This document shows positions 45,453 to 55,403 of a stretch of DNA of 64,000 bases, in pieces. This DNA is from Gottfriedia endophytica (lineage in GTDB: Bacteria > Bacillota > Bacilli > Bacillales > Bacillaceae_G). The number at the start of each line of letters is the position of its first letter. The stretch's first letter is position 1. The DNA lies in contig NZ_JAGIYQ010000013.1 of NCBI RefSeq assembly GCF_017814275.1, forward strand, positions 1-64,000. The letters run 5' to 3'. A program made the translations under genes and the position numbers. The notes beneath the pieces were generated by a model that ran no database searches, had not been told where the DNA came from, and saw only the letters and a list, made by a program, of their open reading frames with translations.

Positions 45453-46040
45453 CTAACTGTTTCGAAAGCTTGTTTGATGTCTCTGAAAAGCATCATCGTC
45501 TTGAAGCACTTTAAAGTATTCTATTTGCTTCTTTTCACTTAGAATATGGAATTCCAAGTTCTTTTCAGGCGACACTGGTGTTTTAGAAGAAATTATACTC
45601 CTAACCAAATATGTTAGTGGTTCCCCTATTGCTTGTTTAAAATTAAATCCTAATAGTTGAAGTATATTAAAAGTCTCTTTAGATAAAATCGGTTTGATCA
45701 TATTAATAGCTACTTTAGCCTTTTGTGCTTCTTCCCCATCGCTATAATTAAGTATTTCATTCACCAATGGAACAATACTAGTTGTGATATATTCAATATC
45801 TTGATTGGACAATTTCTGTGTAATAAGTTGTTCGTCATATGCTTGGGCAATTTGGATCAATTGATTTTTTTCAGCAATAAGTTCAGTAATAATTTCTTCA
45901 AGATTACTAATCGCTTCATCTTTATTTTCCTTTGTCCTAGCTAGTTTTATTTTGTCAATGATTACCTGTACACTAGTTTTTCCTATAAGTTTAGTAAGAT
46001 CAGTACTTAACTTTAGTAGTTCAGGATTTATATCTACCAT
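45453..46040 (-). CDS. Unrecognised helical protein, 195 aa, first gene of an orphan operon
   Basis: A wholly helical soluble protein: amphipathic helices with a coiled-coil stretch (NLEEIITELIAEKNQLIQIAQ), then SNQDIEYITTSIVPLVNEIL, then a more hydrophobic segment (KETFNILQLLGFNFKQAIGEPLTYLV) that might contact a membrane or partner. A strong GGGAGGCGC site precedes ATG 46040. It shares strand and terminator with the 437-residue gene and both sit alone between AT-rich deserts. Family and function unknown; a two-component accessory (possibly defence) role is speculation. Confidence 0.65.
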   Translation of the reverse strand: MVDINPELLKLSTDLTKLIGKTSVQVIIDKIKLARTKENKDEAISNLEEIITELIAEKNQLIQIAQAYDEQLITQKLSNQDIEYITTSIVPLVNEILNYSDGEEAQKAKVAINMIKPILSKETFNILQLLGFNFKQAIGEPLTYLVRSIISSKTPVSPEKNLEFHILSEKKQIEYFKVLQDDDAFQRHQTSFRNS

Positions 46041-46988
46041 ATAAAAGCGCCTCCCTTATTTCTGTACTAGACTGTATTCGACAAAAAATATTATTTTCCT
46101 GCATTTGTGAAAAAAGTCACTGCTAATTGATATTAAATATTCATATATTCATTAAAATTCTTTACGGTCTGATTTAATGTCACCAATATATTTTATCCCA
46201 AGGAAAAATTAGTTTCTCATTCTTTTGACTAGTAGAATTAAAAATAAAATTTCATCTATTATATCATTAGTTATAATGGATTTTGCTAATCCTTCAACAT
46301 CGCAACTTCAAGTCTATAATGTATAACATTCTTAACATTTGGTAGTGTCATAACTAATACTATGTAACTTCCACTATAATATCAGAGTCATCTCTTTAAA
46401 ATCCATTGTCTCAATATCTATATCGACAAAATAATAGTTACTTTGAAAATCAAAATCTTTTTTTCGGATATTTATAATATATGAATTTGTTTATGACTTC
46501 CCAAATCTATATTCTAATTCGCATTTTTTATTCATTAATGAAAAAACGGCCTAAAATGATCTATATCTAAAAGGTTAGTTTTATAAGAATGGAACAAGTA
46601 TTGAATTTCTAACGGACTAATGTCATTTATTATTACCATATTCTCTTCGTATTCCCTTATGAAAGCATTTCGCTACCATTAGCCACTGCCAGAGCTACTT
46701 AAACCTTAAATAAATAGCTCCTTAAACCTAACACATTAACATGCAGTTTATATGTTGGAATATATTGTTATTTCCAACAGGCTCTTTAACGAAATATACG
46801 ACCAATGATATTGAAAAATAAAAATAAATGCGTTAGAATGCGTCTCTCAGACGTCGTATAAAAACCTTTTATTTCGCTCTTATCCTCTATTTAGAACAAA
46901 CATTCTATGTTAAAATATAACTAAAGATAATTAGGTATTATCTTTACTTTACATAATATTATTATTGGGTGAAACTAGGAGACTACTA
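46041..46988. other. Gene-free AT-rich stretch
   Basis: About 950 bp without a supported frame. The right end has AGGAG for the recombinase gene. The left end must hold the promoter of the 45453/44038 operon. Confidence 0.45.
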
Positions 46989-48107
46989 ATGAATGATTTA
47001 ACTATACTTAATCATTTGACGAGTGAGCAATATTTATCGCAACTGAAATATAAATTAGAAGATCGGCAGCTGCTTGATGAACATAGAAACCTTTCCCTCT
47101 CGGAAAGTTCCGAGCATGAGTTTTTAGAATTATTTTTTTTAGTAAAAATATTTACATCAAATAAGCAACTCTCCCCTCACACGATCAAAGCGTACCGTAC
47201 AGATTCCAAGACTTTGCTTCTATTTTTAATAGAGCACTCTCTTTCTTTTCGAGATATAGGCTTTCCAGAAGTCAAAGCATATAATAAATATATTAATGAA
47301 AAATATGCAGCTAAATCGGCTGTAAGAAAATTGGAGTTTTTTCGAAGACTATTAGACTTTGGTTATGAAACGCAATTTTACAAAGCACATCTTTCCACTT
47401 GGATCTCTAAACCAACATTAAAAAAAGGACACTATATAATAGAAGAAACTCGTCAAAACGATGCACAAACTCGTGTCCAAGTCAGAGAATTGAATCAGAG
47501 AGATGCAGAATATCTAATCTCCTTCTTTCCAAAAGTTGTGAAAGCAAACAGAAATCGTGAACAATTAGAAAAACGTAATTTATTGATAGGCTATCTACTG
47601 TACACCACAGGTCTTCGTGCAAGTGAACTAGTAAATTTGAATTGGGGAAGTTTCCGATATAATCGTCAAGGTCATATTTACGCGGATGTAATTGGTAAAG
47701 GGAAAAAGCCACGAACCATTCCTATGAGAGAAGAAACTATAGAGTTGCTATTCGATTACCGAAAAAGCCTTGGAGAGTCAATTGATATAAATCCATATGA
47801 TTCAAGCCCGGTGTTCTTCGCTCTATATAACAAGAAAGAACTGGGCGAAAATAAGAAACGGTTATCCTATCCAAGCCTTTATAAGATTGTAAAGGAAGCT
47901 GTTCATTTGGCTGGAAAACATTCAAAAATCTCTCCACACTGGTTTCGACATACTTTTGTTACCATGTTGCTTGAAAATGATGTTCCACTTGCTATCGTAA
48001 AGGACTGGGCAGGACATTCGGATATTTCAACTACTAATATCTATTTAGAACGTGTGAATCAGGATAATACTCATGTTCATTTAAATAAGGTGAATCTGTT
48101 TAGATAA
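46989..48107 (+). CDS. Tyrosine recombinase (phage-integrase family)
   Basis: A 372-residue protein with a SAM-like core-binding domain (about 55-140: LSPHTIKAYRTDSKTLLLFLIEH) and the catalytic domain with all conserved residues: Arg in TTGLRASELVNL, Lys in GKGKKPRTIPM, HWFRH (His, Arg), His in GHSDIS and the Tyr nucleophile in TNIYLERV. ATG 46989 is chosen over TTG 46965 because AGGAG lies 7 nt upstream. It resembles XerC/D-like integrases of small elements. It points toward the duplicated deacetylase 3' end at 48.3 kb, so it may have catalysed the insertions described under findings. Confidence 0.88.
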   Translation: MNDLTILNHLTSEQYLSQLKYKLEDRQLLDEHRNLSLSESSEHEFLELFFLVKIFTSNKQLSPHTIKAYRTDSKTLLLFLIEHSLSFRDIGFPEVKAYNKYINEKYAAKSAVRKLEFFRRLLDFGYETQFYKAHLSTWISKPTLKKGHYIIEETRQNDAQTRVQVRELNQRDAEYLISFFPKVVKANRNREQLEKRNLLIGYLLYTTGLRASELVNLNWGSFRYNRQGHIYADVIGKGKKPRTIPMREETIELLFDYRKSLGESIDINPYDSSPVFFALYNKKELGENKKRLSYPSLYKIVKEAVHLAGKHSKISPHWFRHTFVTMLLENDVPLAIVKDWAGHSDISTTNIYLERVNQDNTHVHLNKVNLFR

Positions 48108-48230
48108 ATATTAATTTTTAATATGAGGAGTTCTTAATTCTAGTGATAAAGTAAGTAAAATAATGTGATCTATATTGTGAATATCAAGAGTATTTAAAGA
48201 TTAAAGATTGAGTAAAATCACATTAAATAC

Positions 48231-48276
48231 AAAGAGCGATTTCGACCTTCTTTTAGCAGAAGTGAAACCGCTCTTT
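48231..48276 (-). repeat. Dispersed terminator repeat, copy 3
   Basis: AAAGAGCGATTTCGACCTTC and AGAAGTGAAACCGCTCTTT form the hairpin. It sits at the end of the deacetylase fragment, as copy 4 does at the intact gene. Confidence 0.75.
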
Positions 48277-48300
48277 TCTCTATTTTTCTCTTATTAACTT

Positions 48301-48545
48301 ATCTATTTGTCAAACGAATTAATTATTATTAAGCTTCTTTTTATATAAAACTAGTTGAATGTATACCTTATACATCTAGCCATTCAGAATATGTGAGTAT
48401 GTTTAAGTTATCTTGATTACTATCAACATAATTAACAATCGATTGTATCGTTTGAATTGCCTTATCAATTTGTTCTTTCTCCCATCCGCATATGTTGAAG
48501 CAAGAAGTTGATCTTTCATATTTTTAGATTGTTAGATTGTATTCC
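48301..48545 (-). pseudogene. Duplicated 3' end of the polysaccharide deacetylase gene
   Basis: This matches 50330-50660, including the last codons (TCTAGCCATTCAGAATATGT) and the downstream CAAACGAATTAATTATTA. Internal deletions (for example about 65 bp missing at 48445) and frameshifts have destroyed the frame. Same orientation as the intact gene; the ClC gene lies between the two. Confidence 0.8.
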
Positions 48546-48799
48546 AAAGCTAAAAATTATTGGGAAAGGAAACAAGGAGCAATTATTACCACTCCAAGCT
48601 TTCCCAGCTGATCCTTTAATACAAAGAAACATTAATACCTTTTAAAGTTCTATAATTACTTGTTGGTTTTTGTTTTATCATGAATTGCTTTATCTAAATT
48701 TCATATTCATTATACAAACAATCCCTCCCTTAATTCCATTGTAAGGCGGGATTGTCCATATGTACTGTGTTGTTATTAATAGAAACTTTTTTAATTCAG
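48546..48799. other. Gene-free stretch 3' of the ClC gene
   Basis: No frame supported. A hairpin-like TCCCTCCCTTAATTCC ... AAGGCGGGA at about 48722-48751 may serve as terminator of the ClC gene. Confidence 0.4.
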
Positions 48800-50050
48800 C
48801 TATTCTGCTTTTGCGACAGAATCATTATTTATCCGCATATGCTTAGGGACTGGAAATGCACTACCAATGAAGGCTACACCAAGCATTGGTAATAATAAAT
48901 TAATTGGGAAGAACATCAGTAATAATACTGTAGCGGCGATTTGATTCTGTAATACGTAGCTTAAAATAGCTGTCGTCACGAGAGCTACACAAGCTGTTGG
49001 ATCCAGCGGAACGACAGTAGCGATGGCATATCCGATACTTGTACCAGCAAATATAATCGGAAAAAGATGTCCACCACGCCATCCAGTGGTTAAACAAATT
49101 GCCGTTGTACATAATTTTAAAATACCCACAATAAGTAGCAGCCAAAATGATATTTTTGCCCATTCATGCACTAATTCTGGTAATTCGTGAGCTCCTGAAA
49201 ACATTGTATATGGGAATAAAGTTCCTAAAATTCCTAAAAGAATACCACCTATAATACCTAATGTCAGTTTATATTCTTTAAAACGATGCATCACTTTTTC
49301 CAATACATGTTCTATTTTGACATAAAAATACCCTAATCCAGCACCTATGCAAGCAAGTGGGAGCAAGGCAATCCATTCATTGAGGGTAAAAGTCCCTTTC
49401 GTGAAATTAACAATAAAGGATCCACGATTATCTACCTTACTAAGCCATATAAAAATTAGAAAACTAGTAAAAGTAGTTGCTAGATATAAAATAGTCTTAT
49501 TTCTTTTAGAAATTTCATTAACTTGGTCGTTTTCATTTTCACTTGGGGCTAAGTAACCGAATAGTGGTGCATTAAAAATAACACTTAAAGTAGCGCCTAT
49601 CCCGGCTTCTGTTAATTCTCGAACTCCTTTGAAAGTAAATGTAAAGCGATCCCCAATCCAAGTACAAAGTCCACCTATAATCCCAACTAGTGCTGCCTCC
49701 GGTCCTAGGCTTGCGCCAAATATTAAAGCGATGATAGCTGTTAACGTAGAGTGATGCACAAAACGGTACTCAACCCTACCTGTCTCCTTATATTCAGACA
49801 TTATTTCTGGCATTAAACGCGGGTAGGTACCTAAGTACTTCTGTGCAAGTCCGATTAGAACACCACCAATTGTTGTTACACAAATTGTGTAATAAGATGG
49901 TGATGCCAACTCTTCAGGTAGATAATGCCAAACGAACCAAATCCCAATATTCACTATAGATAAAAATAACCAGGCCGTAGCACCAACTATAGAACCTAGA
50001 AACATACCGTACATGATAAATAAATAGTGCCTGCCACTCATAATAGTCAC
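48800..50050 (-). CDS. ClC-family chloride channel/transporter
   Basis: A 416-residue protein with about ten membrane helices. ClC signatures are FGASLGPEAALVGIIGGLCTW (the GxxxGPE filter motif with its gating Glu) and the later GWRGGHLFPIIFAGTSIGYA, which resembles the G-R-x-G-G-x-x-x-P motif. No CBS domain is present. It may move chloride or fluoride, possibly as an H+ antiporter; the residues for choosing between these cannot be judged here. It seems to be single and lies between two copies of the deacetylase 3' end. Confidence 0.88.
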   Translation of the reverse strand: MTIMSGRHYLFIMYGMFLGSIVGATAWLFLSIVNIGIWFVWHYLPEELASPSYYTICVTTIGGVLIGLAQKYLGTYPRLMPEIMSEYKETGRVEYRFVHHSTLTAIIALIFGASLGPEAALVGIIGGLCTWIGDRFTFTFKGVRELTEAGIGATLSVIFNAPLFGYLAPSENENDQVNEISKRNKTILYLATTFTSFLIFIWLSKVDNRGSFIVNFTKGTFTLNEWIALLPLACIGAGLGYFYVKIEHVLEKVMHRFKEYKLTLGIIGGILLGILGTLFPYTMFSGAHELPELVHEWAKISFWLLLIVGILKLCTTAICLTTGWRGGHLFPIIFAGTSIGYAIATVVPLDPTACVALVTTAILSYVLQNQIAATVLLLMFFPINLLLPMLGVAFIGSAFPVPKHMRINNDSVAKAE

Positions 50051-50250
50051 TCCTTCATATTCTATTATAAAAAAATTAGAGATTCTGATACGAAAATAAT
50101 TTGATAAACAATCTTTTCTTTATACTACCCAATAAAGACAAACAAAAAAATGATGCACGTTGTGCTAAAGTAACTTAGGAATAATTTTATTCAAATAACC
50201 TATCAATTCATTTTTATCCTTAGAAATAGGTTTTCATAAGTTTAAAGCAA

Positions 50251-50304
50251 AAACAAAAAGCGATTTCGACCTACCTAAAACAGAGGTGAAATCGCTCTTT
50301 GCTT
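50251..50304 (-). repeat. Dispersed terminator repeat, copy 4
   Basis: AAAAAGCGATTTCGACCT and AGGTGAAATCGCTCTTTG form the terminator of the deacetylase gene, about 75 bp behind its stop. Confidence 0.75.
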
Positions 50305-50378
50305 AATTTTTCTCTAATTTACTTATTTATTTATCAAACGAATTAATTATTACTAATCTTCTTTTATATATAACAAAA

Positions 50379-51227
50379 TCAATGTATACCCTTTATATCT
50401 AGCCATTCAGAATATGTTAGAATGTTTAATTGATCTTTCTTACTATCAACATAATTAACAATCTCTTTAAATTTTGCAGGATCAAAGTTCATTTGTGCTG
50501 CATCGGCTTCTTTATCAAAGCGATGATTAGTAAATACGATCGTTTGTTTCGTTTGAATTGCCATATCAATCTGTTCTTTCACCCATTCCACATTTGTAGA
50601 AGGAAGTAAGTTGATTGTTGGAACTTCATATTTTTTTAGATTATTAGATTGTATTCCATCGATTACAGTGCGAGCACTACGATAATGTTCTTCCTGCAAA
50701 ATATTCAATGTATCCTGATTATAAGAACCATATGGATAAACAGCAATATCACTTGCTCTTTTATAGCAATGATTATTTAGCCATGTACGTCCTTGACTCA
50801 ATTCTTTCTTTTGCTTCTGTTTTGATAAATGTGCTAAATGATGATGTGAATACGTATGATTCATTAAATCCCAACCAGATGAATACAATGTATTTAATTG
50901 ACTTAAGGACATATATCCTGATGTTCCTACTTTTGTTGGAATTACTGCGATACTACCTTTCATTCCTTTCTCTTTTAAGATAGGAAAAGCCTTAGTATAT
51001 TGAGTATCCCAGCCATCGTCCATTGTAAAAATAATGTTAGCTTTATTTTGTTTTTTCTTCATATCTTGTAGATTTCTATCAGGTATCGGTCCGCACTTGA
51101 TCTTCTGATCTAATTCATTATCTTGATTTACCTCTGTTAAATAAGATTCACTACTTTTCATAAATGGATATGCTATCGTGAACAATGAAATAAGAATAGC
51201 ATATACAATAACTAGCTTTTTATCCAA
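50379..51227 (-). CDS. IcaB/PgaB-like polysaccharide N-deacetylase
   Basis: A 282-residue protein with an N-terminal signal anchor (LVIVYAILISLFTIAYPF) and a NodB-type domain: FTMDDGWDTQY (catalytic and metal Asp), NHTYSHHHLAHL (metal His pair) and VYPYGSYNQ. Such enzymes remove acetyl groups from poly-N-acetylglucosamine outside the cell. The gene overlaps the glycosyltransferase gene by 8 bp. Its 3' end and terminator are duplicated at 48.2-48.5 kb. Confidence 0.88.
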   Translation of the reverse strand: MDKKLVIVYAILISLFTIAYPFMKSSESYLTEVNQDNELDQKIKCGPIPDRNLQDMKKKQNKANIIFTMDDGWDTQYTKAFPILKEKGMKGSIAVIPTKVGTSGYMSLSQLNTLYSSGWDLMNHTYSHHHLAHLSKQKQKKELSQGRTWLNNHCYKRASDIAVYPYGSYNQDTLNILQEEHYRSARTVIDGIQSNNLKKYEVPTINLLPSTNVEWVKEQIDMAIQTKQTIVFTNHRFDKEADAAQMNFDPAKFKEIVNYVDSKKDQLNILTYSEWLDIKGIH

Positions 51228-52590
51228 CCTTTACCATTCCTTTATCCTTCTCTAATTCATAAATACGACCAGTTCTAGCTACTTTATTCCAGTCATTGCG
51301 ATTCACAAAATATGCCATTGTTCCGTACAGTACAATAAATAGCGTTACAAAACGAAATACAAATAAATCTAATACAATCGTAACTGCCAATCGTATTTTT
51401 TCTTTTCCTTTGAAACGAACTCCATAGTAACGAGCAAGAATCACAGCAAACATACTGTAAATCAAATTAAATAAGACTGCACCTAACAGATAGAATATAA
51501 TTAGATTCCTTGCTTCATCTATATTTGTAATAAGCATATTTCCTAAATTAAATAACGAAATATAAATAGCAATTGTACCTACGACGAATGAATCTATTAG
51601 AAAAAAGAAAGAAACAGTTCTAAAAGGAAACGTCTTTATAAGCATAGGGAAATAATGAACTATACAATCAATAAATGCTTTTTGCCAACGAACTCGCTGT
51701 TTAAATAAGTCCCTCCATGTTTCGGGACATTCTGTATAACAAACTGCTTCTGGAACAAAGACCATTTTCTTACCACGATTTTTTAATATATATTGCTGAA
51801 ATTTTAATGTAATGTCGATATCTTCACCAAGAGTCTTCCGATATCCCCCAACTTGGAATAAAATTTCTTTATTAAATATCCCAAATGCACCAGAGATAAC
51901 AGAAAGAGCATCCAATTTTGCAAGAGAAATTCTATTAATATAAAAACCCTTTATGAAATCAAATATTTGAAATCTAACAACATGATTCACCAATAAAGTA
52001 TGATAAACTTTATTTTTATTAAAAGAAACACCTTGAAGGGCGTGCACCATTCCTCCTGCTGCAATAACATTATCATCTTGAAATACCTTGTTTAATTGTT
52101 GCAGAGCATTATCAGCAAGGATACTATCTGCATCCAATGTAACCACTAATTCATTTTTTGCATATTCGATCCCTGCATTTAACGCATCATCTTTTCCGCC
52201 ATTTTCTTTGTCAATTACATATACATTTGGATACAAGCTAGATTTATAAAAGTGTTTGATATTCTTATATCTTAGTTCCTTTGCTACTTTTCGTTCTTCC
52301 GGTATAAGTCGAAGGTGATTATGTAATTTCTTCAATGTTCCATCCTGTGAACCATCATTTATATAAATGACTTCTTTTGCGAGGTAATCAATTCTTTCCA
52401 TCCCTTTTATAGCCGTTTCGATTATGCTTTCCTCGTTATAGCATGGAATAAGGATGCTCATAGTTTTATATTCTAGTACTTTGTGTTGACCCGGTTTCTT
52501 CCGATTTAAAAAAATTGGAAGAGCATTAAACATATGAAGTAGCGGAAAAGCTGTACATAAAAACAATAGTAGTATTGTTATAAATTGCAT
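51220..52590 (-). CDS. IcaA/PgaC-like processive glycosyltransferase (GT2)
   Basis: A 456-residue membrane enzyme: one N-terminal helix, a GT2 domain (ILIPCYNEES, INDGSQDGT, LDADSIL, GEDIDITLKFQ and the processivity motif QRVRW), and at least three C-terminal helices. It probably polymerises UDP-GlcNAc into poly-N-acetylglucosamine and exports it. With the deacetylase it forms a minimal icaAB-like pair; no icaC, icaD or pgaD-like gene is seen. Confidence 0.88.
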   Translation of the reverse strand: MQFITILLLFLCTAFPLLHMFNALPIFLNRKKPGQHKVLEYKTMSILIPCYNEESIIETAIKGMERIDYLAKEVIYINDGSQDGTLKKLHNHLRLIPEERKVAKELRYKNIKHFYKSSLYPNVYVIDKENGGKDDALNAGIEYAKNELVVTLDADSILADNALQQLNKVFQDDNVIAAGGMVHALQGVSFNKNKVYHTLLVNHVVRFQIFDFIKGFYINRISLAKLDALSVISGAFGIFNKEILFQVGGYRKTLGEDIDITLKFQQYILKNRGKKMVFVPEAVCYTECPETWRDLFKQRVRWQKAFIDCIVHYFPMLIKTFPFRTVSFFFLIDSFVVGTIAIYISLFNLGNMLITNIDEARNLIIFYLLGAVLFNLIYSMFAVILARYYGVRFKGKEKIRLAVTIVLDLFVFRFVTLFIVLYGTMAYFVNRNDWNKVARTGRIYELEKDKGMVKVG

Positions 52591-53225
52591 AATAAATACC
52601 CTCCCTTAATATTAATTTTTTTTATTTGTGTATAATAAAATTCTCTTTATGTTTAATAAATTTTATCTATTTAAGTATGAAAGTACATTGTTATGTTGTT
52701 AACAATGGTCTATTTCAGATGATAATAAGGAGATATTTAACACATTTTCATTTAATGATACAAAATTAAAATTATATTAATGTTATATTAATATTTCATT
52801 TCCTTTAAAAAATGTTTCATTAGCAATACTATTATCTGGTTATTTAAAACTCCTGAATTTTATAAAAATTAAAATCCTTAATAATTAAGGATTACCAAGG
52901 ATTTGTTGATCTGATTCCAACTGGATTTGAAATTAAACTAAATTTTTACTACACAATCTATGCTGAGGCTCTACTTCTAAAAGAACACTAGTTTAGCTCC
53001 TATTAAAATAATAGAAATCGAATTTATAAAATAACTGGATTTAACAACAAGTCCAAAAATAACGGATGTTAAAAAGAATAAATTAACAAACTATTAGGTT
53101 GATTAGAAAGTTAGTATTACTAAAGAATCTAGACATTTTCATATTCTAACTCCCTTTCTTTTATACATTTGCTTACTTGTAGGTGAATAAAATGAAATAT
53201 ACGATTTTTTATAAGGAGCTGAAAG
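52591..53225. other. Divergent AT-rich control region
   Basis: 635 bp between the glycosyltransferase and amine oxidase genes, without a supported frame. The right end has ATAAGGAGCTGAAAG, the binding site of the 53226 gene. Confidence 0.45.
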
Positions 53226-54671
53226 ATGTCAAATTATCCATTAACCACTGAACAAATGCTTTCCGTTATCAGATACGGCCTTAACAAAACTCAATTTCCA
53301 AAGAAAATAATTGTTATTGGTGCAGGAATGGCAGGACTGACCACAGCTTCATTATTAAAAGATGCAGGGCACAATGTTACAATCCTTGAAGCAAATGAAA
53401 GAATAGGAGGTCGCGTTTATACGTTGCGATCCCCTTTTAGTACGGGGCTATATTTAAACGCAGGTCCCTTACGAATACCTAATATTCATCATTTGACTTT
53501 AGAGTATATTAGAAAATTTAAACTACCAATAAATGAGTTTATTAACACCACTCCTAGAGATATTATTTATGCAAATGGAGTCAAAACAAATTTTACTACT
53601 TATAAAAGTAATCCAAACATACTAAACTATCCGGTTAAGCCAAACGAAATTGGTAAAACCTCTGAAGAGCTGTTGGATTTTGCAATGCAGCCAATAATAA
53701 ATTTTATTAACCAAGATCCAATGAGAAATTGGTATGTAATAGAAAATAAATATAAGAATCTTTCGTTTGCTTCTTTCTTAAAAACTTACTTTTCAAACGA
53801 AGCAATTGATATGATTGGTGTACTCCTTGGTTTGAAATCATTTATGGAAATGTCCTTTCTTGAAGTTTTAAGAGAACAAATAACTTTTAAATCAACAGCA
53901 CATTTTTATGAAATAACGGGTGGCATGGATCTCCTACCAAATGGATTCCTGCCTCAATTAAAAGAAAATATAATGTTCCTTCAAAAGATGACGAAAATTA
54001 TTCAAAATAAAAATAATGTAATAGTCCAGTCTATTAATCATCAAACCTCAGCGCATTCCACTTTAACCGCAGATTTAGTCATTATAACGATTCCCTTTTC
54101 TCTTTTAAGATTTGTGGAAATTGAACCTTACCATTCGATTTCTTACTACAAACTAAAGGCGATTCGAGAACTCAACTACGTTTCGGCAACAAAAATTGGA
54201 ATAGAGTTTAAATCTAGATTTTGGGAAAAGGAAGGTCAATATGGGGGTCAATCTATAACTGACTTGCCAATCCGATTTACGTTTTATCCAAGTCAAGGAA
54301 TTAATACATATGGACCAGCTGTAGTTAAAGCAAGTTATACTTGGGGAGACGAAGCTCTAACTTGGAGTAGTATAACTGATGAAGAACGTATTCAGTATGC
54401 TTTAGAGAACTTGTCAAAAATATGGGGAGCTAAAGTTTATTCTGAATTCCTATCCGGAACGTCTTATAACTGGAGTCAAAATCCGTATTCATGTGGGGCT
54501 TTTTCATTTTTTAAACCAGGTCAAGAGGAAGAGATTTATCCTTATATTGCTTCTCCTGAAGGAAGAATCCATTTTGCTGGGGAGCACACTACTCTTACTC
54601 ACGGCTGGATGCAAGGGGCCATAGAATCTGGTATAAGAGTTGCATATGAGGTGAATAATTTACCGACATAA
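53226..54671 (+). CDS. FAD-dependent amine oxidase (L-amino-acid oxidase-like)
   Basis: A 481-residue flavoprotein with the dinucleotide motif VIGAGMAGLTTASLLKDAGH and the following ILEANERIGGRVYT (residues about 30-67), typical of monoamine and L-amino-acid oxidases. The C-terminal FAD motif is RIHFAGEHTTLTHGWMQGAIESG. No signal peptide is seen, so it is likely cytoplasmic. The substrate is not evident. It is a single gene with a strong terminator. Confidence 0.88.
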   Translation: MSNYPLTTEQMLSVIRYGLNKTQFPKKIIVIGAGMAGLTTASLLKDAGHNVTILEANERIGGRVYTLRSPFSTGLYLNAGPLRIPNIHHLTLEYIRKFKLPINEFINTTPRDIIYANGVKTNFTTYKSNPNILNYPVKPNEIGKTSEELLDFAMQPIINFINQDPMRNWYVIENKYKNLSFASFLKTYFSNEAIDMIGVLLGLKSFMEMSFLEVLREQITFKSTAHFYEITGGMDLLPNGFLPQLKENIMFLQKMTKIIQNKNNVIVQSINHQTSAHSTLTADLVIITIPFSLLRFVEIEPYHSISYYKLKAIRELNYVSATKIGIEFKSRFWEKEGQYGGQSITDLPIRFTFYPSQGINTYGPAVVKASYTWGDEALTWSSITDEERIQYALENLSKIWGAKVYSEFLSGTSYNWSQNPYSCGAFSFFKPGQEEEIYPYIASPEGRIHFAGEHTTLTHGWMQGAIESGIRVAYEVNNLPT

Positions 54672-54699
54672 ATACAGATAAATTACAATAAAAAAAAAC

Positions 54700-54740
54700 A
54701 AAACGCAAGAATGGTGGTTAACAGCATTCTTGCGTTTTTG
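54700..54740 (+). terminator. Terminator of the amine oxidase gene
   Basis: AAAACGCAAGAATG and CATTCTTGCGTTTTT form a perfect 14-bp stem with T tract. Confidence 0.9.
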
Positions 54741-54791
54741 TTTAAGTATTTTTTGGTCAAAATGGACTTTTGAGATAGCCCTAACTGCCAA

Positions 54792-55403
54792 CTAGATTGA
54801 AGTATTTTTGTTATACCAGTTTGCCGCAGCCTTGACTTCTTGCATGACTAATTGATGACCCCTACTCTCCCAATGCAGTTCTACATTCGCATTGGCCTTT
54901 TCTAATAGGGATTTTAATTCATCCGTTTCCATTGGCGAGCAAATTGGATCATCCGTTCCAGCTGCAATAAACACTAACTTATTTGATAAGTCTGGAAGCT
55001 CAATTCCTCTTCTAGGTACCATAGGATGATGAAGAATAGCACCTTTTAATGCGTTTTGATAGTGGAATAATAAACTGGCAGCTATATTCGCTCCATTAGA
55101 GTATCCAATAGCTATTATATTATCTCGGTCGAATTCATACTTTACTGAAGCATCATTAAGAAACTCATTTAATTCTTTTGTTCGGAAAATAAGATCTTCT
55201 TCATCAAATACTCCTTCAGCCAATCTTCGAAAGAATCGTGGCATTCCATTTTCTAATACGTTTCCTCGAACACTTAATACGTTAGCTTCATCATCAACTA
55301 TTCCTGCTAATGGTAATAAGTCTAATTCATTACCTCCCGTACCATGAAGCAATAATAGTGTTGGTTTTGACGGGTCTTGCCCTTTATTAAAAAGATGTTT
55401 CAT
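54792..55403 (-). CDS. mhqD: MhqD-type alpha/beta hydrolase
   Basis: A 203-residue serine hydrolase of the phospholipase/carboxylesterase family: oxyanion region LLLHGTGGNE, nucleophile elbow GYSNGANIA, Asp in AGTDDPICS, and His in ESRGHQL. In B. subtilis the MhqD homolog belongs to the MhqR regulon induced by hydroquinone and catechol. It is the last gene of the five-gene operon; its ATG abuts the stop of the upstream dioxygenase gene. Confidence 0.87.
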   Translation of the reverse strand: MKHLFNKGQDPSKPTLLLLHGTGGNELDLLPLAGIVDDEANVLSVRGNVLENGMPRFFRRLAEGVFDEEDLIFRTKELNEFLNDASVKYEFDRDNIIAIGYSNGANIAASLLFHYQNALKGAILHHPMVPRRGIELPDLSNKLVFIAAGTDDPICSPMETDELKSLLEKANANVELHWESRGHQLVMQEVKAAANWYNKNTSI

